Below, piece after piece: positions 1-10,600 of a stretch of DNA of 64,000 nt. Both the position numbers and the translations under genes were made by a program. The notes beneath the pieces were generated by a model. The model was not told the DNA's origin and did not search any database. It saw only the letters and a list, made by a program, of their open reading frames with translations. Source of the DNA: Luteimonas sp. 9C (GTDB taxonomy: Bacteria; Pseudomonadota; Gammaproteobacteria; Xanthomonadales; Xanthomonadaceae); contig NZ_LR733313.1 of NCBI RefSeq assembly GCF_902506295.1, positions 1-64,000 on the forward strand, written 5' to 3'. The first letter of the stretch is position 1, and every line of letters begins with the position of its first letter.

Positions 1-394
1 GGGCGGGCGCCATCGCGCGACCGCGGCGGGCATCCGACGGCGCCGGGCGCGCGGGCGCGGCTTCCGCGGCCGCCGCCGGCGCGTCGGCAGGCATCTCGGA
101 TGCGGGACGCATCCCGGTCTCGGGCACCGGGCGCAGCTGCCACGCAATGCCGACCGCCAGGGCCAGCGATGCCGCGATGCCGGCCGCCATGGGCCAGCGC
201 CGGCGCGCGCGTGGCGCACGGCGACGCATGCCCGCGTCGGTGGTCGATCGGGACGCGCCTGCGGCCTTGCGGGCCGCGCCGAGGACCGCCGCGTCCAGCG
301 CGGCCGACGGCGACCTGGCCGTGCCGTCACCTGCCAGGCGGTCGGCCAGCAGGCGTTCTTGGGGCGTCAGCGGTTCGCGGTCGGTTCGGTTCAT
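1..394 (-). CDS. Putative membrane-anchored anti-sigma factor, C-terminus beyond the window edge
   Basis: About 131 codons are visible and the gene runs off the left edge. The predicted protein has a short cytoplasmic N-terminus, a strongly basic stretch (residues 57-67), one hydrophobic segment (about 68-87) and then an Ala/Pro-rich, presumably periplasmic, tail. Its ATG overlaps the stop codon of the ECF sigma gene by 4 bases (ATGA), so the two are translationally coupled. That arrangement and topology are typical of a membrane anti-sigma factor. I see no HxxxCxxC zinc anti-sigma motif in the visible part, so the anti-sigma role rests on context. Confidence 0.6.
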   Translation of the reverse strand, partial: MNRTDREPLTPQERLLADRLAGDGTARSPSAALDAAVLGAARKAAGASRSTTDAGMRRRAPRARRRWPMAAGIAASLALAVGIAWQLRPVPETGMRPASEMPADAPAAAAEAAPARPAPSDARRGRAMAPA

Positions 395-957
395 GGGTTG
401 AGCAAGGTGCGCAGTTTGTCCATCGCGTAGCGCAGTCGCGATTTCACGGTTTCGCGGCCGACGCCGGTGATCGCGCCGATCTCCTCCAGCGTCAGTTCCT
501 GTTCCAGCCGCAGCAGCACCACCTCGCGCTGCTCGTCCGGTAACGCGGCCAGTGCGAGCTGCAGTTGGCGCCGTTGTTCGAACTGCGACAGCTGCCGCTC
601 GGGTGAATCGGGATCGACAATACGCGCGGTGCGCTGCGCCGCATCCTCGGGCGGCGGCGGCCGGTGCTGCGCGGCGCGCCAGTGGTCGGCCAGGCGATTG
701 TGGGCGATGCGGTACAGCCACGTGGTGAACATCGCGTCCGGTGTCCAGTCGGCGCGCGCGGCGATCACGCGCTGCCAGATGTCCTGGAACATCTCGTCGG
801 CCAGCGCGCCGTTGCGCAGCTGGCGCACCAGGAACCGGTAGAGCTTGTCGCGGTGACGCCGGTAGAGCGTCTCGAACGCGGCAACGTCTCCCGCGACCCA
901 TGCCTGCATCAGGGCATCGTCACCGGGCGGCGCCGGCTGGCTGTCGATGTCGGGCAT
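391..957 (-). CDS. ECF-type RNA polymerase sigma factor
   Basis: The 188-residue protein has the two-domain ECF layout. A sigma region 2 around residues 30-95 includes an acidic/aromatic stretch with FQDIWQRV and FTTWLYRIAHNRLADHWR. A region 4 helix-turn-helix near the C-terminus reads LTLEEIGAITGVGRETVKSRL. It should direct RNA polymerase to a small stress regulon and be held inactive by the membrane protein encoded just downstream. I chose the ATG at 957; on the minus strand a TAACCT hexamer (970-965) ends only 7 bases before it, so the transcript may be leaderless. A longer in-frame reading to 1326 is Arg-rich and probably not translated. Confidence 0.88.
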   Translation of the reverse strand: MPDIDSQPAPPGDDALMQAWVAGDVAAFETLYRRHRDKLYRFLVRQLRNGALADEMFQDIWQRVIAARADWTPDAMFTTWLYRIAHNRLADHWRAAQHRPPPPEDAAQRTARIVDPDSPERQLSQFEQRRQLQLALAALPDEQREVVLLRLEQELTLEEIGAITGVGRETVKSRLRYAMDKLRTLLNP

Positions 958-1133
958 GGCCCGCAGGTTACGTGCTGCCGACGGGACCGGGAAGACCGGT
1001 CGACAGGGAAGCGTAGGTGCGGGGGTCGCGTGCATGGACGGACGAACGTGCCGCGGGACGCAGCGGGGTCGAAACCGGGAGCGCTGTGACGATTTGGTTA
1101 TGCTCGCGTCAGCCAGCCTCCGCCAACGCCGCC

Positions 1134-3989
1134 GTGCCCGATCGCCTGCCCGCCGAACTCCAACGCCCACCGCCCGTCGACGCGGCCACGCGTGCGCGGG
1201 AGATCCTGCGGACCGCGCCGGACGGACTGGCGGCGGCGATCGCCTGGCATTGCCCGCTGACCGGTCGCGCCGCCGCGCACGCCGCGCACGCCGGCGCTGC
1301 GATGCGCGGGTCGGCCACGGCAGCACTCGATGCCGCGGACACGGCCTCGGCGGATATCCGCATGCAGCGCGCCGCGCGCGGGGACACGCGCGTCGTCGTC
1401 GCGGTCGACGCCGGCGCCGACGAGGCCTCGCGCGATGCCTGGGCGCAGCTCGCCGCGCACGCCATGCTCAACGGGCTGGACACGCTGGTCACCGAGCACA
1501 TCGTGACCACGCTGCAGCGCTCCGAACGGCTGCAGCAGGCCTTGTACGAGATCGCCGATCTCGCCGGCTCCGCGCTCGAGATGGGCGACATGCTGGCCCG
1601 GATCCACGCCGTCGTGGGCACGCTGATGACGGCCGAGAACTTCTACATCGTGCTCTACGACGATCTCAGCGAGACCTTGCGGTTCCTGTATTTCGTCGAT
1701 GCGCTGGATCCCTGGACCGCCGATCCCACGCGGGAACTGCACGTCAACGACATGCCCAACAGCCTGACCATCGCGCTGCTGCGCGCGGGCCAGCCGATGC
1801 TCGGCCCGTCGGCGCAATTGCGACAGGTCCACGGCGTCGACGACGGCAACCTGCTGCACGGCCCCGACAGCGCGGACTGGCTGGGCGTCCCGCTGCGCCG
1901 CGACGGCCGGGTCTGCGGCGCGATCGTCGTCCAGAGCTACGACCGGCCCGACCGCTACAGCCAGGACGACCGGGCGCTGCTGGAGTTCGTCGCCCAGCAC
2001 ATCCTCACCGCGCTCGACCGCAAGCAGGCGCACGCGGAGCTCGAACGCCGCGTGGATTCGCGCACGCTGGAACTGCAGGAGGCGAACTTCGGCCTGCAGG
2101 CGCAGATCGCCGAGCGCGGACGCGCCGAACGGCTGCAGCGGGCGCTGTACCGGATCAGCGAACTGTCGGTCGCCGCCGGCAGCGTGGAGCGCTTCTACGG
2201 CGATCTGCACGCGATCGTGGGCGAGCTGCTCTACGCGCGGAACTTCTACATCGCGATGCTGAGCCAGGACGGCGAGCGGCTGGAGTTTCCGTATTCGGTC
2301 GACGAGCGCGACGCCGCGCGTCGTCCGCGCGACCGCGCCAACGGCCTGACCGAGTACGTGATCGACAGCGGCGAGCCCTTGCTCGCACGGCGCGAGGGCA
2401 TTGCGCTGCTCGAGGCCAGTGGTGAGCTGCAGAGCCGCGGCACCCACGCGCAGTGCTGGCTGGGCGTGCCGCTGAGCCGCGACGGGCGCCCGGTGGGTGC
2501 GATCGCGGTGCAGAGCTACGATCCGGAGATCGCGTTCACGCACAGCGACCAGGCGCTGCTGACCTTTGTCGCGCATCACATCGACAGCGCGCTGGAACGC
2601 AAACGCGCGCAGGAAGCGCTCAAGGCGGCCCACACCGAACTCGAGTTCCGGGTCGACGCGCGCACCCGCGAACTGGAGGAGGCGAACCGGGAGTTGCGTG
2701 CGCAGATCGGCGAGCGCGTACGTGCACAGCAACGCCTGGTGCACCAGGCGCGACACGATCCGCTGACCGGACTGCCCAATCGCGTACAGCTGCTCGAGCG
2801 ACTCAATGCCGCACTCGCGTCCTCGGAAAGCCGGCAGGAACCCTTCGCCGTGCTGTTCCTCGATCTCGACCGCTTCAAGCTGGTCAACGACAGCGTCGGC
2901 CACGCGGCGGGCGACGCGATGCTGGTCGAGATCGCGCAGCGCATCTCCGCGCTGCTCGGGCCGCAGGACATGGCCGCGCGTCTGGGCGGCGACGAGTTCG
3001 CGCTGGTGCTGGGCGGCGTCGACGACGCGGGCGTCGCCGACACGATGGCGGCCGCGCTGCTGGCCACGCTGGCACGGCCGATGTGGGTGGCCGGGCGCGA
3101 GCTGTATCCCTCGGCCAGCATCGGAATCGCGATGTCGCATCCCGGCGCCGATGGCGACGGCCTGCTGCGCGACGCGGACGCGGCGATGTATCGCGCCAAG
3201 GCCTGCGGCCGCGATCGCAGCGAACGCTTCGACGAAGCGATGCGCGCCGAGGCGACGCGCCTGCTGGACCTGGAAGCCGATCTGCGCCGGGCGATCCTGC
3301 AGGATGCATTCGAGCCGTTCTTCCAGCCCATCGTGCGCCTGTCCGACGGTGCGGTCATCGGCCACGAGGCGCTGCTGCGCTGGCGCCACGAGCTCCACGG
3401 CATCCTGCCGCCGGCCGATTTCATCGGCGTGGGCGAGGACAGCGGCCTGATCGAACAGGTCGACTGGCTGATGTACCGCAAGGTCATCGGCATGATGGCG
3501 ACGCTCGAGGCGCCGGGCTATGTGTCGATCAACGTCTCGCCGCGCCACTTCCGCTCCGACGATTTCGTCGAACGGCTGATGACCCTGGTGGACGGCGCCG
3601 GCGCCGATCCATCGCGCCTGCGCATCGAGATCACCGAGGTCGCCTTGCTCGACGACGCGCCCCGTGCGCTGCGCATGCTCAGTCTGCTGCGCGAGCGCGG
3701 CGTCATGGCGTTGCTGGACGATTTCGGCACCGGATTTTCGGCGCTGTCCTACCTGCATCGCTTTCCGATCCAGGCGCTGAAGATCGACCAGAGCTTCGTG
3801 CAGGGACTGGGCAGCGACCTGCACGCCGAGAGTCTGGCGCTGGTCCGCGCGATCCTTGCGCTCGCCGGCACGCTGGGCATCGACACGATCGCCGAAGGCG
3901 TGGAGACGCGGGCGCAGCGCGAGATGCTCGACGAGCTCGGCTGCCAGTACGCGCAGGGCTATCTCTATGGGCGACCCGCACCGTTCTGA
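1134..3989 (+). CDS. GAF-GAF-GGDEF-EAL cyclic-di-GMP signalling protein
   Basis: Two GAF-like sensor domains (about residues 130-300 and 330-490) are each followed by a coiled-coil-like segment. A GGDEF diguanylate cyclase domain carries an intact RLGGDEF signature near residue 617. An EAL phosphodiesterase domain carries GHEALLRW near 742, DDFGTGFSALSYL and AEGVET. Both catalytic signatures look complete, so it could make or break cyclic-di-GMP under control of a small ligand or redox signal bound by the GAF domains. No transmembrane segment or signal peptide is visible, so it is probably cytosolic. I chose GTG 1134, 35 bases after a TATGCT hexamer (1099-1104); the frame is open back to 1017. 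Confidence 0.9.
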   Translation: MPDRLPAELQRPPPVDAATRAREILRTAPDGLAAAIAWHCPLTGRAAAHAAHAGAAMRGSATAALDAADTASADIRMQRAARGDTRVVVAVDAGADEASRDAWAQLAAHAMLNGLDTLVTEHIVTTLQRSERLQQALYEIADLAGSALEMGDMLARIHAVVGTLMTAENFYIVLYDDLSETLRFLYFVDALDPWTADPTRELHVNDMPNSLTIALLRAGQPMLGPSAQLRQVHGVDDGNLLHGPDSADWLGVPLRRDGRVCGAIVVQSYDRPDRYSQDDRALLEFVAQHILTALDRKQAHAELERRVDSRTLELQEANFGLQAQIAERGRAERLQRALYRISELSVAAGSVERFYGDLHAIVGELLYARNFYIAMLSQDGERLEFPYSVDERDAARRPRDRANGLTEYVIDSGEPLLARREGIALLEASGELQSRGTHAQCWLGVPLSRDGRPVGAIAVQSYDPEIAFTHSDQALLTFVAHHIDSALERKRAQEALKAAHTELEFRVDARTRELEEANRELRAQIGERVRAQQRLVHQARHDPLTGLPNRVQLLERLNAALASSESRQEPFAVLFLDLDRFKLVNDSVGHAAGDAMLVEIAQRISALLGPQDMAARLGGDEFALVLGGVDDAGVADTMAAALLATLARPMWVAGRELYPSASIGIAMSHPGADGDGLLRDADAAMYRAKACGRDRSERFDEAMRAEATRLLDLEADLRRAILQDAFEPFFQPIVRLSDGAVIGHEALLRWRHELHGILPPADFIGVGEDSGLIEQVDWLMYRKVIGMMATLEAPGYVSINVSPRHFRSDDFVERLMTLVDGAGADPSRLRIEITEVALLDDAPRALRMLSLLRERGVMALLDDFGTGFSALSYLHRFPIQALKIDQSFVQGLGSDLHAESLALVRAILALAGTLGIDTIAEGVETRAQREMLDELGCQYAQGYLYGRPAPF

Positions 3990-4051
3990 GCGGGCGGTGC
4001 AGTGACGCGATGCTAGAGTGCCCGCGATTTTTCACAGCACCGGAGCACGCC

Positions 4052-4972
4052 ATGCAGCAGACCCGCTTCTACCCGATCGGCACACCAGGCCAGCCGTGGG
4101 GCGACGCCGAACGGGCGGCGTGGCGGACGGCGCAGACGCGCCAGCGCAGCCATGCGGATGACGTGGTCGCCCGCGTGGACGCGTTGCGCACACGCTTCGA
4201 TGTCGCCGTCTACGACCAGCTCGACGCAGGCGGCCGCTGCTATCCGCTGCTCGCGATCCGCAGCCGCGACTGGCGACCGGACCTGCCGGTCGGCGTGGTC
4301 ACCGGTGGCGTGCACGGCTACGAAACCAGCGGCGTGGTCGGGGCGCTGGAATTCCTGGAGCAATCCGCTGCGGACTTCGCCGGGCGGATCAATCTGCTGG
4401 TCGTGCCCTGCGTCAGTCCCTGGGGCTACGAGCATGTCCAGCGCTGGAACATCGATGCGATCGATCCGAACCGGTCGTTCCGCGCGGGCAGCCCGGCCCG
4501 GGAATCCGCGGCGCTGGTCGCGTTGCTCGCGCCGCTGCGGGGCGAGGTGCTGGTCCACGTGGACCTGCACGAGACCACCGACACCGACGAATCCGAGTTC
4601 CGGCCCGCGCTGGCCGCGCGCGACGGCGTGGCGTTCGAGCCGGGTGGCATTCCCGACGGGTTCTACCTGGTCGACGACAGCGAACGCCCGCAGCCCGGAT
4701 TCCAGCAGACCGTGATCGCCGCGGTGGAGCGGGTGACGCATATCGCGCCGGCCGATGCCGACGGCGAGATGATCGGCTCCCCCGTCGTCGCCCACGGCGT
4801 CATCGAGTATCCGGTCGTCGAGCTGGGCCTGTGCGCGGGCATCACCGGCGCGCGGTACGTGACCACGACGGAGGTCTATCCCGACAGTCCGCGCACGACG
4901 CCGGCCGAATGCAATGCAGCGCAGGTCGCCTCGATCGTGTCGGCACTCGAGTACGCGCTGGCGCATCGCTGA
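4052..4972 (+). CDS. M14-family zinc carboxypeptidase-like protein
   Basis: The 306-residue protein has the M14 zinc site: HGYE (H88 and E91, an HxxE pair) in GGVHGYETSG, and a later His in DLHETTD (H173; H169 lies nearby). It should cleave residues from peptide C-termini or amide-linked substrates. No signal peptide is evident, so a cytoplasmic place is likely. The ATG lies 33 bases after a TAGAGT hexamer (4014-4019). The flanking genes run in the same direction but are not obviously related. The subfamily and substrate cannot be read from the sequence; a succinylglutamate desuccinylase or aspartoacylase-like role is an alternative within the same fold. Confidence 0.75.
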   Translation: MQQTRFYPIGTPGQPWGDAERAAWRTAQTRQRSHADDVVARVDALRTRFDVAVYDQLDAGGRCYPLLAIRSRDWRPDLPVGVVTGGVHGYETSGVVGALEFLEQSAADFAGRINLLVVPCVSPWGYEHVQRWNIDAIDPNRSFRAGSPARESAALVALLAPLRGEVLVHVDLHETTDTDESEFRPALAARDGVAFEPGGIPDGFYLVDDSERPQPGFQQTVIAAVERVTHIAPADADGEMIGSPVVAHGVIEYPVVELGLCAGITGARYVTTTEVYPDSPRTTPAECNAAQVASIVSALEYALAHR

Positions 4973-5108
4973 AGGCCGCACCCGGCATGCGGAATTGTGC
5001 CGACGCGCCATCGTGCCGGTCTCGCGGACAGGCGCCATCGGCGCGCGACGTACCGCCCGCCCGGTGTCGCGCTTACCATCGGGGTCCGACCCGCCGCTGG
5101 AGCACGCC

Positions 5109-6011
5109 ATGGCCACACCGCCCAGACAGACCGCACGCGACTTCGATCCCGATGTGCTCGCCCTGTTCGACGACTACGTGCACGGGGCGATCGACCGCCG
5201 CGGATTCCTCAGCCGCGCGGGCCGCATCGCCGGCGCCGCAGGCGCGGCAGGCCTGCTCGCCGCACTGAGCCCGCAGTTCGCGCGGGCGCAGCAGATCGCA
5301 CCGGACGACGCGCGCCTGCAGACGCGCCACCTCGAATTCGACGCGCCTAGGGGCAATGGCCGCGGCCGCGGCTATCTCGCGCAACCGGCCAAAGCGGACG
5401 GTCCGCTGCCCGTGGTGCTGGTGGTCCACGAGAACCGCGGACTCAATCCGCACATCGAGGATGTCACGCGCCGCATCGCGCTCGAGGGCTACATCGCGTT
5501 CGCGCCGGATGCGCTGTTCCCGAAGGGCGGCTACCCGGGCGAGGAGGACGCGGCGCGCGCCCTGTTCGCGACGCTCGACCAGGACAAGGCGCGGCAGGAT
5601 TTCGTGGCGGCAGCGGACTGGCTGCAGGCCGTCGAAGGCGGCAACGGGCATCTCGGCGTCGTCGGCTTCTGCTACGGCGGCGGCATGGCCAACTGGCTGG
5701 CGACCCGGCTGCCGACGTTGCGCGCAGCGGTGCCGTTCTATGGGCCGGCCGCGCCGCTGGAGGACGTACCGGAGATCGCCGCCGAACTGCTGGTGGTGCT
5801 GGCATCCAACGATGCGCGCGTCAACGCGCAGTGGCCCGACTACGAAGCTGCGCTGCAGGCGGCCGGCAAGACGTTCACGCTGTACCAGCCCGCCGACACC
5901 GAGCACGGCTTCAACAACGACACCACGCCGCGCTATGACGAGGCGGCCGCCAGGGAAGCCTGGTCGAAGATGCTGGCGCTGTTCGCACGCACGCTGAAAG
6001 TTCCGGCCTGA
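5109..6011 (+). CDS. Tat-exported dienelactone hydrolase family protein
   Basis: This 300-residue alpha/beta hydrolase has a twin-arginine signal: RRGFLSRAG (residues 34-42) followed by an Ala/Gly/Leu-rich hydrophobic run ending near ARAQQ. The mature part has the dienelactone hydrolase nucleophile motif GFCYGGG (Cys), an Asp in ASNDARV and a His in TEHGFNND, completing a Cys-Asp-His triad. It probably hydrolyses an ester or lactone in the periplasm. The ATG at 5109 lies 37 bases after a TACCAT hexamer (5072-5077). It is followed after two bases by the VOC gene, so the two are likely co-transcribed. Confidence 0.9.
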   Translation: MATPPRQTARDFDPDVLALFDDYVHGAIDRRGFLSRAGRIAGAAGAAGLLAALSPQFARAQQIAPDDARLQTRHLEFDAPRGNGRGRGYLAQPAKADGPLPVVLVVHENRGLNPHIEDVTRRIALEGYIAFAPDALFPKGGYPGEEDAARALFATLDQDKARQDFVAAADWLQAVEGGNGHLGVVGFCYGGGMANWLATRLPTLRAAVPFYGPAAPLEDVPEIAAELLVVLASNDARVNAQWPDYEAALQAAGKTFTLYQPADTEHGFNNDTTPRYDEAAAREAWSKMLALFARTLKVPA

Positions 6012-6013
6012 CG

Positions 6014-6409
6014 ATGCTGCGCGGCATCCACCACGTCGCCGTGATCTGCGGCGACTACGCGGTGTCGAAGGCGTTCTACGTCGAGACGCTCGGCCTGCAG
6101 GTGCTGTCCGAGCATTTCCGCGCGGACCGGCATTCGTGGAAACTCGATCTCGCCCTGCCGGACGGCAGCCAGATCGAACTGTTCTCCTTCCCAGGCGCGC
6201 CGCCGCGCCCGTCCTGGCCGGAGGCGCAAGGCCTGCGCCACCTGGCATTCGCCGTCGACGACATCGACGCGGCCTGCGCGCGATTGACCGCGCAGGGCGT
6301 CGCGCTGGAACCCGCGCGCGTCGACCCTTACACCGGACGACGCTTCGTGTTCTTCGCCGATCCCGACGGCTTGCCGCTGGAACTCTACGAAGCGCCCACG
6401 GTCGCCTGA
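6014..6409 (+). CDS. YaeR-like VOC/glyoxalase I family protein
   Basis: This 131-residue protein is one vicinal-oxygen-chelate unit. It begins GIHHVAVICGDY, where the His is a metal ligand, and ends PDGLPLELYE, where the Glu is a ligand; internal features are IELFSFPGAPPRPSWPEAQGLRH and FFADPDG. This pattern matches the YaeR/SMU1112c (GloA2) group of metal-dependent VOC proteins, whose physiological substrate is not established. It starts two bases after the stop codon of the dienelactone hydrolase, pointing to one transcript and perhaps to joint handling of a lactone or carbonyl compound. Length is normal for the family. Confidence 0.85.
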   Translation: MLRGIHHVAVICGDYAVSKAFYVETLGLQVLSEHFRADRHSWKLDLALPDGSQIELFSFPGAPPRPSWPEAQGLRHLAFAVDDIDAACARLTAQGVALEPARVDPYTGRRFVFFADPDGLPLELYEAPTVA

Positions 6410-6428
6410 GCTCGCAGGCGCGCGCGGC

Positions 6429-7391
6429 TCAGGAGGCTGCCGGAAACACCGGTTCCGGGCCGGCGGGCACGATGCCGGTCGGATTGATCTGCCGATGACT
6501 CTGGTAGTAGTGGCGGCGGATGTGATCGAAGTCCACCGTCGGCGCGACCGCGGGCTCGGCGTACAGCCGCCGGGTATAGGCCAGCAGCACGGGATAGTCC
6601 CGGAGCTGCCGCAGGTTGCACTTGAAATGCCCGTGGTAGACCGCGTCGAAGCGGAGCAGGGTGGTGAACAGCCGCCAGTCGGCTTCAGTCTGCACGTCGC
6701 CGCACAGCCAGGTCCGTCCGGACAGGTGTGATTCCAGCCAGTCGAGGGTCTCGAACGCACCGCGCACCGCCGCGTCGTAGGCGGACTGGCTCGTCGCGAA
6801 CCCGGCCTTGTACACGCCATTGTTGAGCCCGTCGTAGATGCGCGCGTTGAGTGCGTCGATCTCGCCGAGCAGCGCATCGGGCGCGTAGTCGCCGGGTATC
6901 GCGCCGACGCCGTCGAACGCGCTGTTGAACATGCGGATGATGTCGGCCGATTCGTTGCTGACGATGGTTTCGCGCTGTTTGTCCCACAGCACCGGCACCG
7001 TCACCCGCCCGGTGTAGTGCGGATCGGCGCGCACGTAGAGCTGCCAGACCGTCTCGGCGCCGTGCAGCGGATCGGGCACGACGCCGGGGCCGGGTGCGAA
7101 CGTCCAGCCCGCGTCCGCCATCAGCCAGTGGGTGACCGACAGGCCGATCATCGCCTGCAGGCCCTTGAGTTCGCGGAACAGCGTCGCGCGATGGGCCCAG
7201 GGGCAGGCGCGCGCCACGTAGAGGTGATAGCGGCCGGGTTCGGCCTCAAATCCGCCTTCCCCGGTGGGGCCGGGCGCGCCGTCCGGGGTGATCCAGTTGC
7301 GGAATGCAGACTCGGGACGTTGCAACGCGCCGTCTTCGCCGACGAGCTTGTCGTCATCGGGTTCCCAGCGGCCTTCGATCAGCATGCCCAT
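6429..7391 (-). CDS. yqjG: Glutathionyl-hydroquinone reductase (xi-class GST)
   Basis: The 320-residue protein has the xi-class glutathione transferase hallmark ARACPWAHRATL, where the CPWAHR Cys attacks glutathionyl-hydroquinones, followed by a thioredoxin-like domain with SNESADIIRMFNSAFD and an all-helical C-terminal domain (TEADWRLFTTLLRFDAVY). It reduces glutathionyl-(hydro)quinones, releasing oxidised glutathione, in the cytosol. Length matches the family. The ATG at 7391 gives MGMLIEG; the frame is open further but adds an unlikely basic leader. It converges on the VOC gene with only 19 bases between the stop codons. Confidence 0.92.
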   Translation of the reverse strand: MGMLIEGRWEPDDDKLVGEDGALQRPESAFRNWITPDGAPGPTGEGGFEAEPGRYHLYVARACPWAHRATLFRELKGLQAMIGLSVTHWLMADAGWTFAPGPGVVPDPLHGAETVWQLYVRADPHYTGRVTVPVLWDKQRETIVSNESADIIRMFNSAFDGVGAIPGDYAPDALLGEIDALNARIYDGLNNGVYKAGFATSQSAYDAAVRGAFETLDWLESHLSGRTWLCGDVQTEADWRLFTTLLRFDAVYHGHFKCNLRQLRDYPVLLAYTRRLYAEPAVAPTVDFDHIRRHYYQSHRQINPTGIVPAGPEPVFPAAS

Positions 7392-7625
7392 GCGGTGGTT
7401 GTCCTGTGTGCGGTTGCAGCGCGACGCGCGATGAAAGACGAGCCTCGCCGATCGGGCATCAAGACGACGTCCCCCTCTCCGCATCCCGGCGCGCGGCTTG
7501 CCGCCGGACCGGCAGCAAGAGGCCCACCGCCGCGCCGATGAAAACGGTTACGCTGCGCCACGCGACGGTTCACCTGCCGGCGTCGCGACCCTGGGGAGGG
7601 CGTGCGAAGACAGCGCGGAGAGACG

Positions 7626-10600
7626 ATGCGAAACCGGGTGCGGTGGCTGTGCGGGGTTGTGTGTGCATTGGGCGGCGCGTCGGCGCATGCGCAGGACGGC
7701 CTGCCGCCGCGCGCGGCGTGGACGGCGACGAGTTCGTCGACGCAGGTCCAGGCCGAGGCCATTGAACATCTGGTCGACGGTGATTTCGCGACCAAGACCG
7801 GCGGCGCGTTCAGCGCCGGGCACTGGTTCCAGGTGGATCTGGGCCGTGCGAGCGAGATCGGTGGCGTGCGGATCCGCTGGGATCTCGCCAACCCCGAAGG
7901 ATTCGTGGTGCAGGCCGCCGAGCGTGAGGGCGAGTGGCGCGACGTGCACCTGCAGCCGGATTCGCTGGGCGGGGTCGAAACCCTGTTCTTCGCGCCGGTG
8001 CGTGCACGCTGGCTGCGGCTGGCGGCGCTACCGAAAACCTCCGACTGGGGCGTCTCGATCTTCGAGTTCGAACCGCTGCCGGTCGCCGAGGCCGCGCGGA
8101 TCACGGGGCTGGACGATCCCGACACTGCGAGTGTCTGGCGCAAGGACGGCGCGCCGGTGCCGGTCGCGATGGACGGCGATGCCGGCAGCGTCACGCTGTC
8201 GTTCGCCGCGCCACAGCCCACGGCCGGCGTGCGCGTCGAATGGGCCGGCACGCGCAGTGGCGCGATGCTGGAGGCACGCGACGCCGCCGGTGCGTGGCAG
8301 GTCGTGGCGCGCGATCCGTTCCCGGGTGACGGCGGCATGTCCACGCTCGCCAGCCCGGTGGCGCTGGATGCGCGCGACTTGCGCGTTCGCGTCTCTGCCG
8401 GCGACGGTGCGCCGCCGGCCGTCGCGCGGCTGCGCCTGCTCGGGCCGGGCGAAGTGATGACGCCGATGCGCGCCTACCAGGCCGCCGCTGCGCGCGGAAC
8501 GGCCGCCCTGTTCCCGCCGTCGCTGCGCATGCAGCAGACCTACTGGACGGTCGTCGGCGTGCACGGTGGCCTGCAGAAATCGATCTTCGACGAGTGGGGC
8601 AATCTGGAGGCCTGGAAGGGCGCGCCGCTGGTCCAGGCGATCTGGCGCGATGCGCGCGGCGCGGCCAGCGCTGCCGGCGGAACGCCGGTGCATACGCTGC
8701 GCGAACGCTGGATGCCGATGCCGGCCGTCGAGTGGACCGCGACGCCCGATATCGCGGTGCGCAGCGAGACCTTCACCACCACGCTCGACGGCCAGCCGGT
8801 CACGTTGCTGCGTCATCGCGTGACCAATCGCGGCGCGACCGCGATCGACGGCACGCTGTCGCTGCTGGTGCGACCGATGCAGATGAATCCCCCGTGGCAG
8901 AACGGCGGGCTGTCGCCGATCTCCGATGTCGCGATCGCGCGCGATCCACTGGGCACCGCGGTCCGCGTCAACGACCGCACGCTGCTGACGTCGCTGACCC
9001 CGCCGACGCACCAGGGCGCGGCACCGCTCGGCGAAGACGGCGCCACCGAACTCACGCCGCATGCCGCGGCCGGCACGGCGCCCGATGCCGTGTCCGCTCA
9101 CGACGATGCCGGGCTGGCCGCGTCGCTGCTCGGCTATCGCATGCGACTCGCGCCAGGTGCGAGCGAGTCGGTCGTCGTCGCGTTTCCGCTCGGCGTCGCG
9201 CGCACGGACCGCAACGACGGCCCGCTGCCCGAAGCGCCGGCGCTGGTGCCGGCATCCCTGCAGGTCGCGGCGACGCCCGATGCGAGCTTCGACGCGCTGG
9301 CCGCGCGCGTGGCCGACGACTGGCGCGCGCGTTTCGGCAACGTGCACATCGCGTTGCCCGACGCCGACCTGCTCGATGCGCTGCGCACGCAGGCGGCGTA
9401 CATGCTGATCAACCGCACCGGTCAGGCGATGCAGCCGGGGCCGCGCAACTACGACCGCTCCTTCATCCGCGACGGTGCCGCCACGGCCGCCGTGCTGCTG
9501 CGCATGGGGCAGGCCGACGTGGCCCGCGATTTCCTGCGCTGGTACACCGACCACGCCGTGCGCGACTCGGGTCTGGTCTCGCCGATCATCAACGACGACG
9601 GCACGCTGTTCACCGGCTTCGGCTCCGACATCGAGTTCGACGCCCAAGGCCAGTACATCGCGCTGGTGGCCGATGTCGCGCGGCTCGACGGTGGCCCGGA
9701 GACCGTGCGCCACTACCTGCCCCAGGTGACGTCGGCGATGCGCTTCCTGCAGACCCTGCGCGAGCGCACGCTGGTGCCGGGCTACATGGCCGACGCGCCG
9801 GCGCCGGCGCGCTTCCGCGGCATCATCGCGCCGTCGATCAGCCACGAAGGCTATTCCAGCCCCACGCACAGCTACTGGGACGACTACTGGGCGCTCAAGG
9901 GCTGGCATGACGGCGCCTGGCTGGCCGACCAACTCGGCGATGCGGAGACCGCGGCCTGGGCCCGCAGCCAGTACGACGCGCTGCGCACCGATGTCGCCGC
10001 CTCGATCCGCGCGACCATGGCCTGGAGCGGCCAGGACACCGTGCCGGCGGCCGCCGACATTGGCGGCAACGACCCCACCAGCGTGTCGATCGCCCTCGAT
10101 CCCACCGGTCAGCAGGACCTGCTGCCGGCCGATGCGCTGCGCACGACGTTCGATCGCTACCTCGCCGACTTCCGGCGCAATGCCGGCCCGGATGCGCTGT
10201 ACGCGTACTCGCCCTACGAACTGCGCAACGTGCTGACCTTCGTGCATCTGGACCAGCCGGAGGCGGCCTGGGAGATGCTCTCGCGCATGTTCGAGGACCG
10301 GCGCCCGCGCCCCTGGCACGTCTGGGGCGAGGTCGTGCATTCGCGGCTGCGGTTCCCGCGCTATCTGGGCGACATGCCGCACACCTGGATTGGCGCGGAA
10401 TACGCGCGCGCGATGTTCGGCATGCTGATGCGCGAGGACGACGCGGTGCTGCAACTGCTGCCCGGCACGCCGCTGGACTGGCTGGCCGGCGAGGGACTGC
10501 GCCTCGACGCGTTGCCCACTGCCTACGGGCCTCTGACCCTCCGGGCGCAAGGCGATGCGGAGCGACTTGAGATCGCACTCGGCGACGGGCTGCGCGCGGG

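Noticed and set aside
1098..3824. A 908-codon minus-strand open frame opposite the GGDEF-EAL gene
   Set aside because: It is a mirror of a high-GC coding frame: Arg/His/Gln-rich, no domain signatures, while the plus strand has intact GGDEF and EAL motifs.
7539..7552. TGAAAACGGTTACG as a LacI-type operator upstream of the discoidin glycosidase
   Set aside because: Centred on CG but the arms match at only about half the positions; too weak to call.
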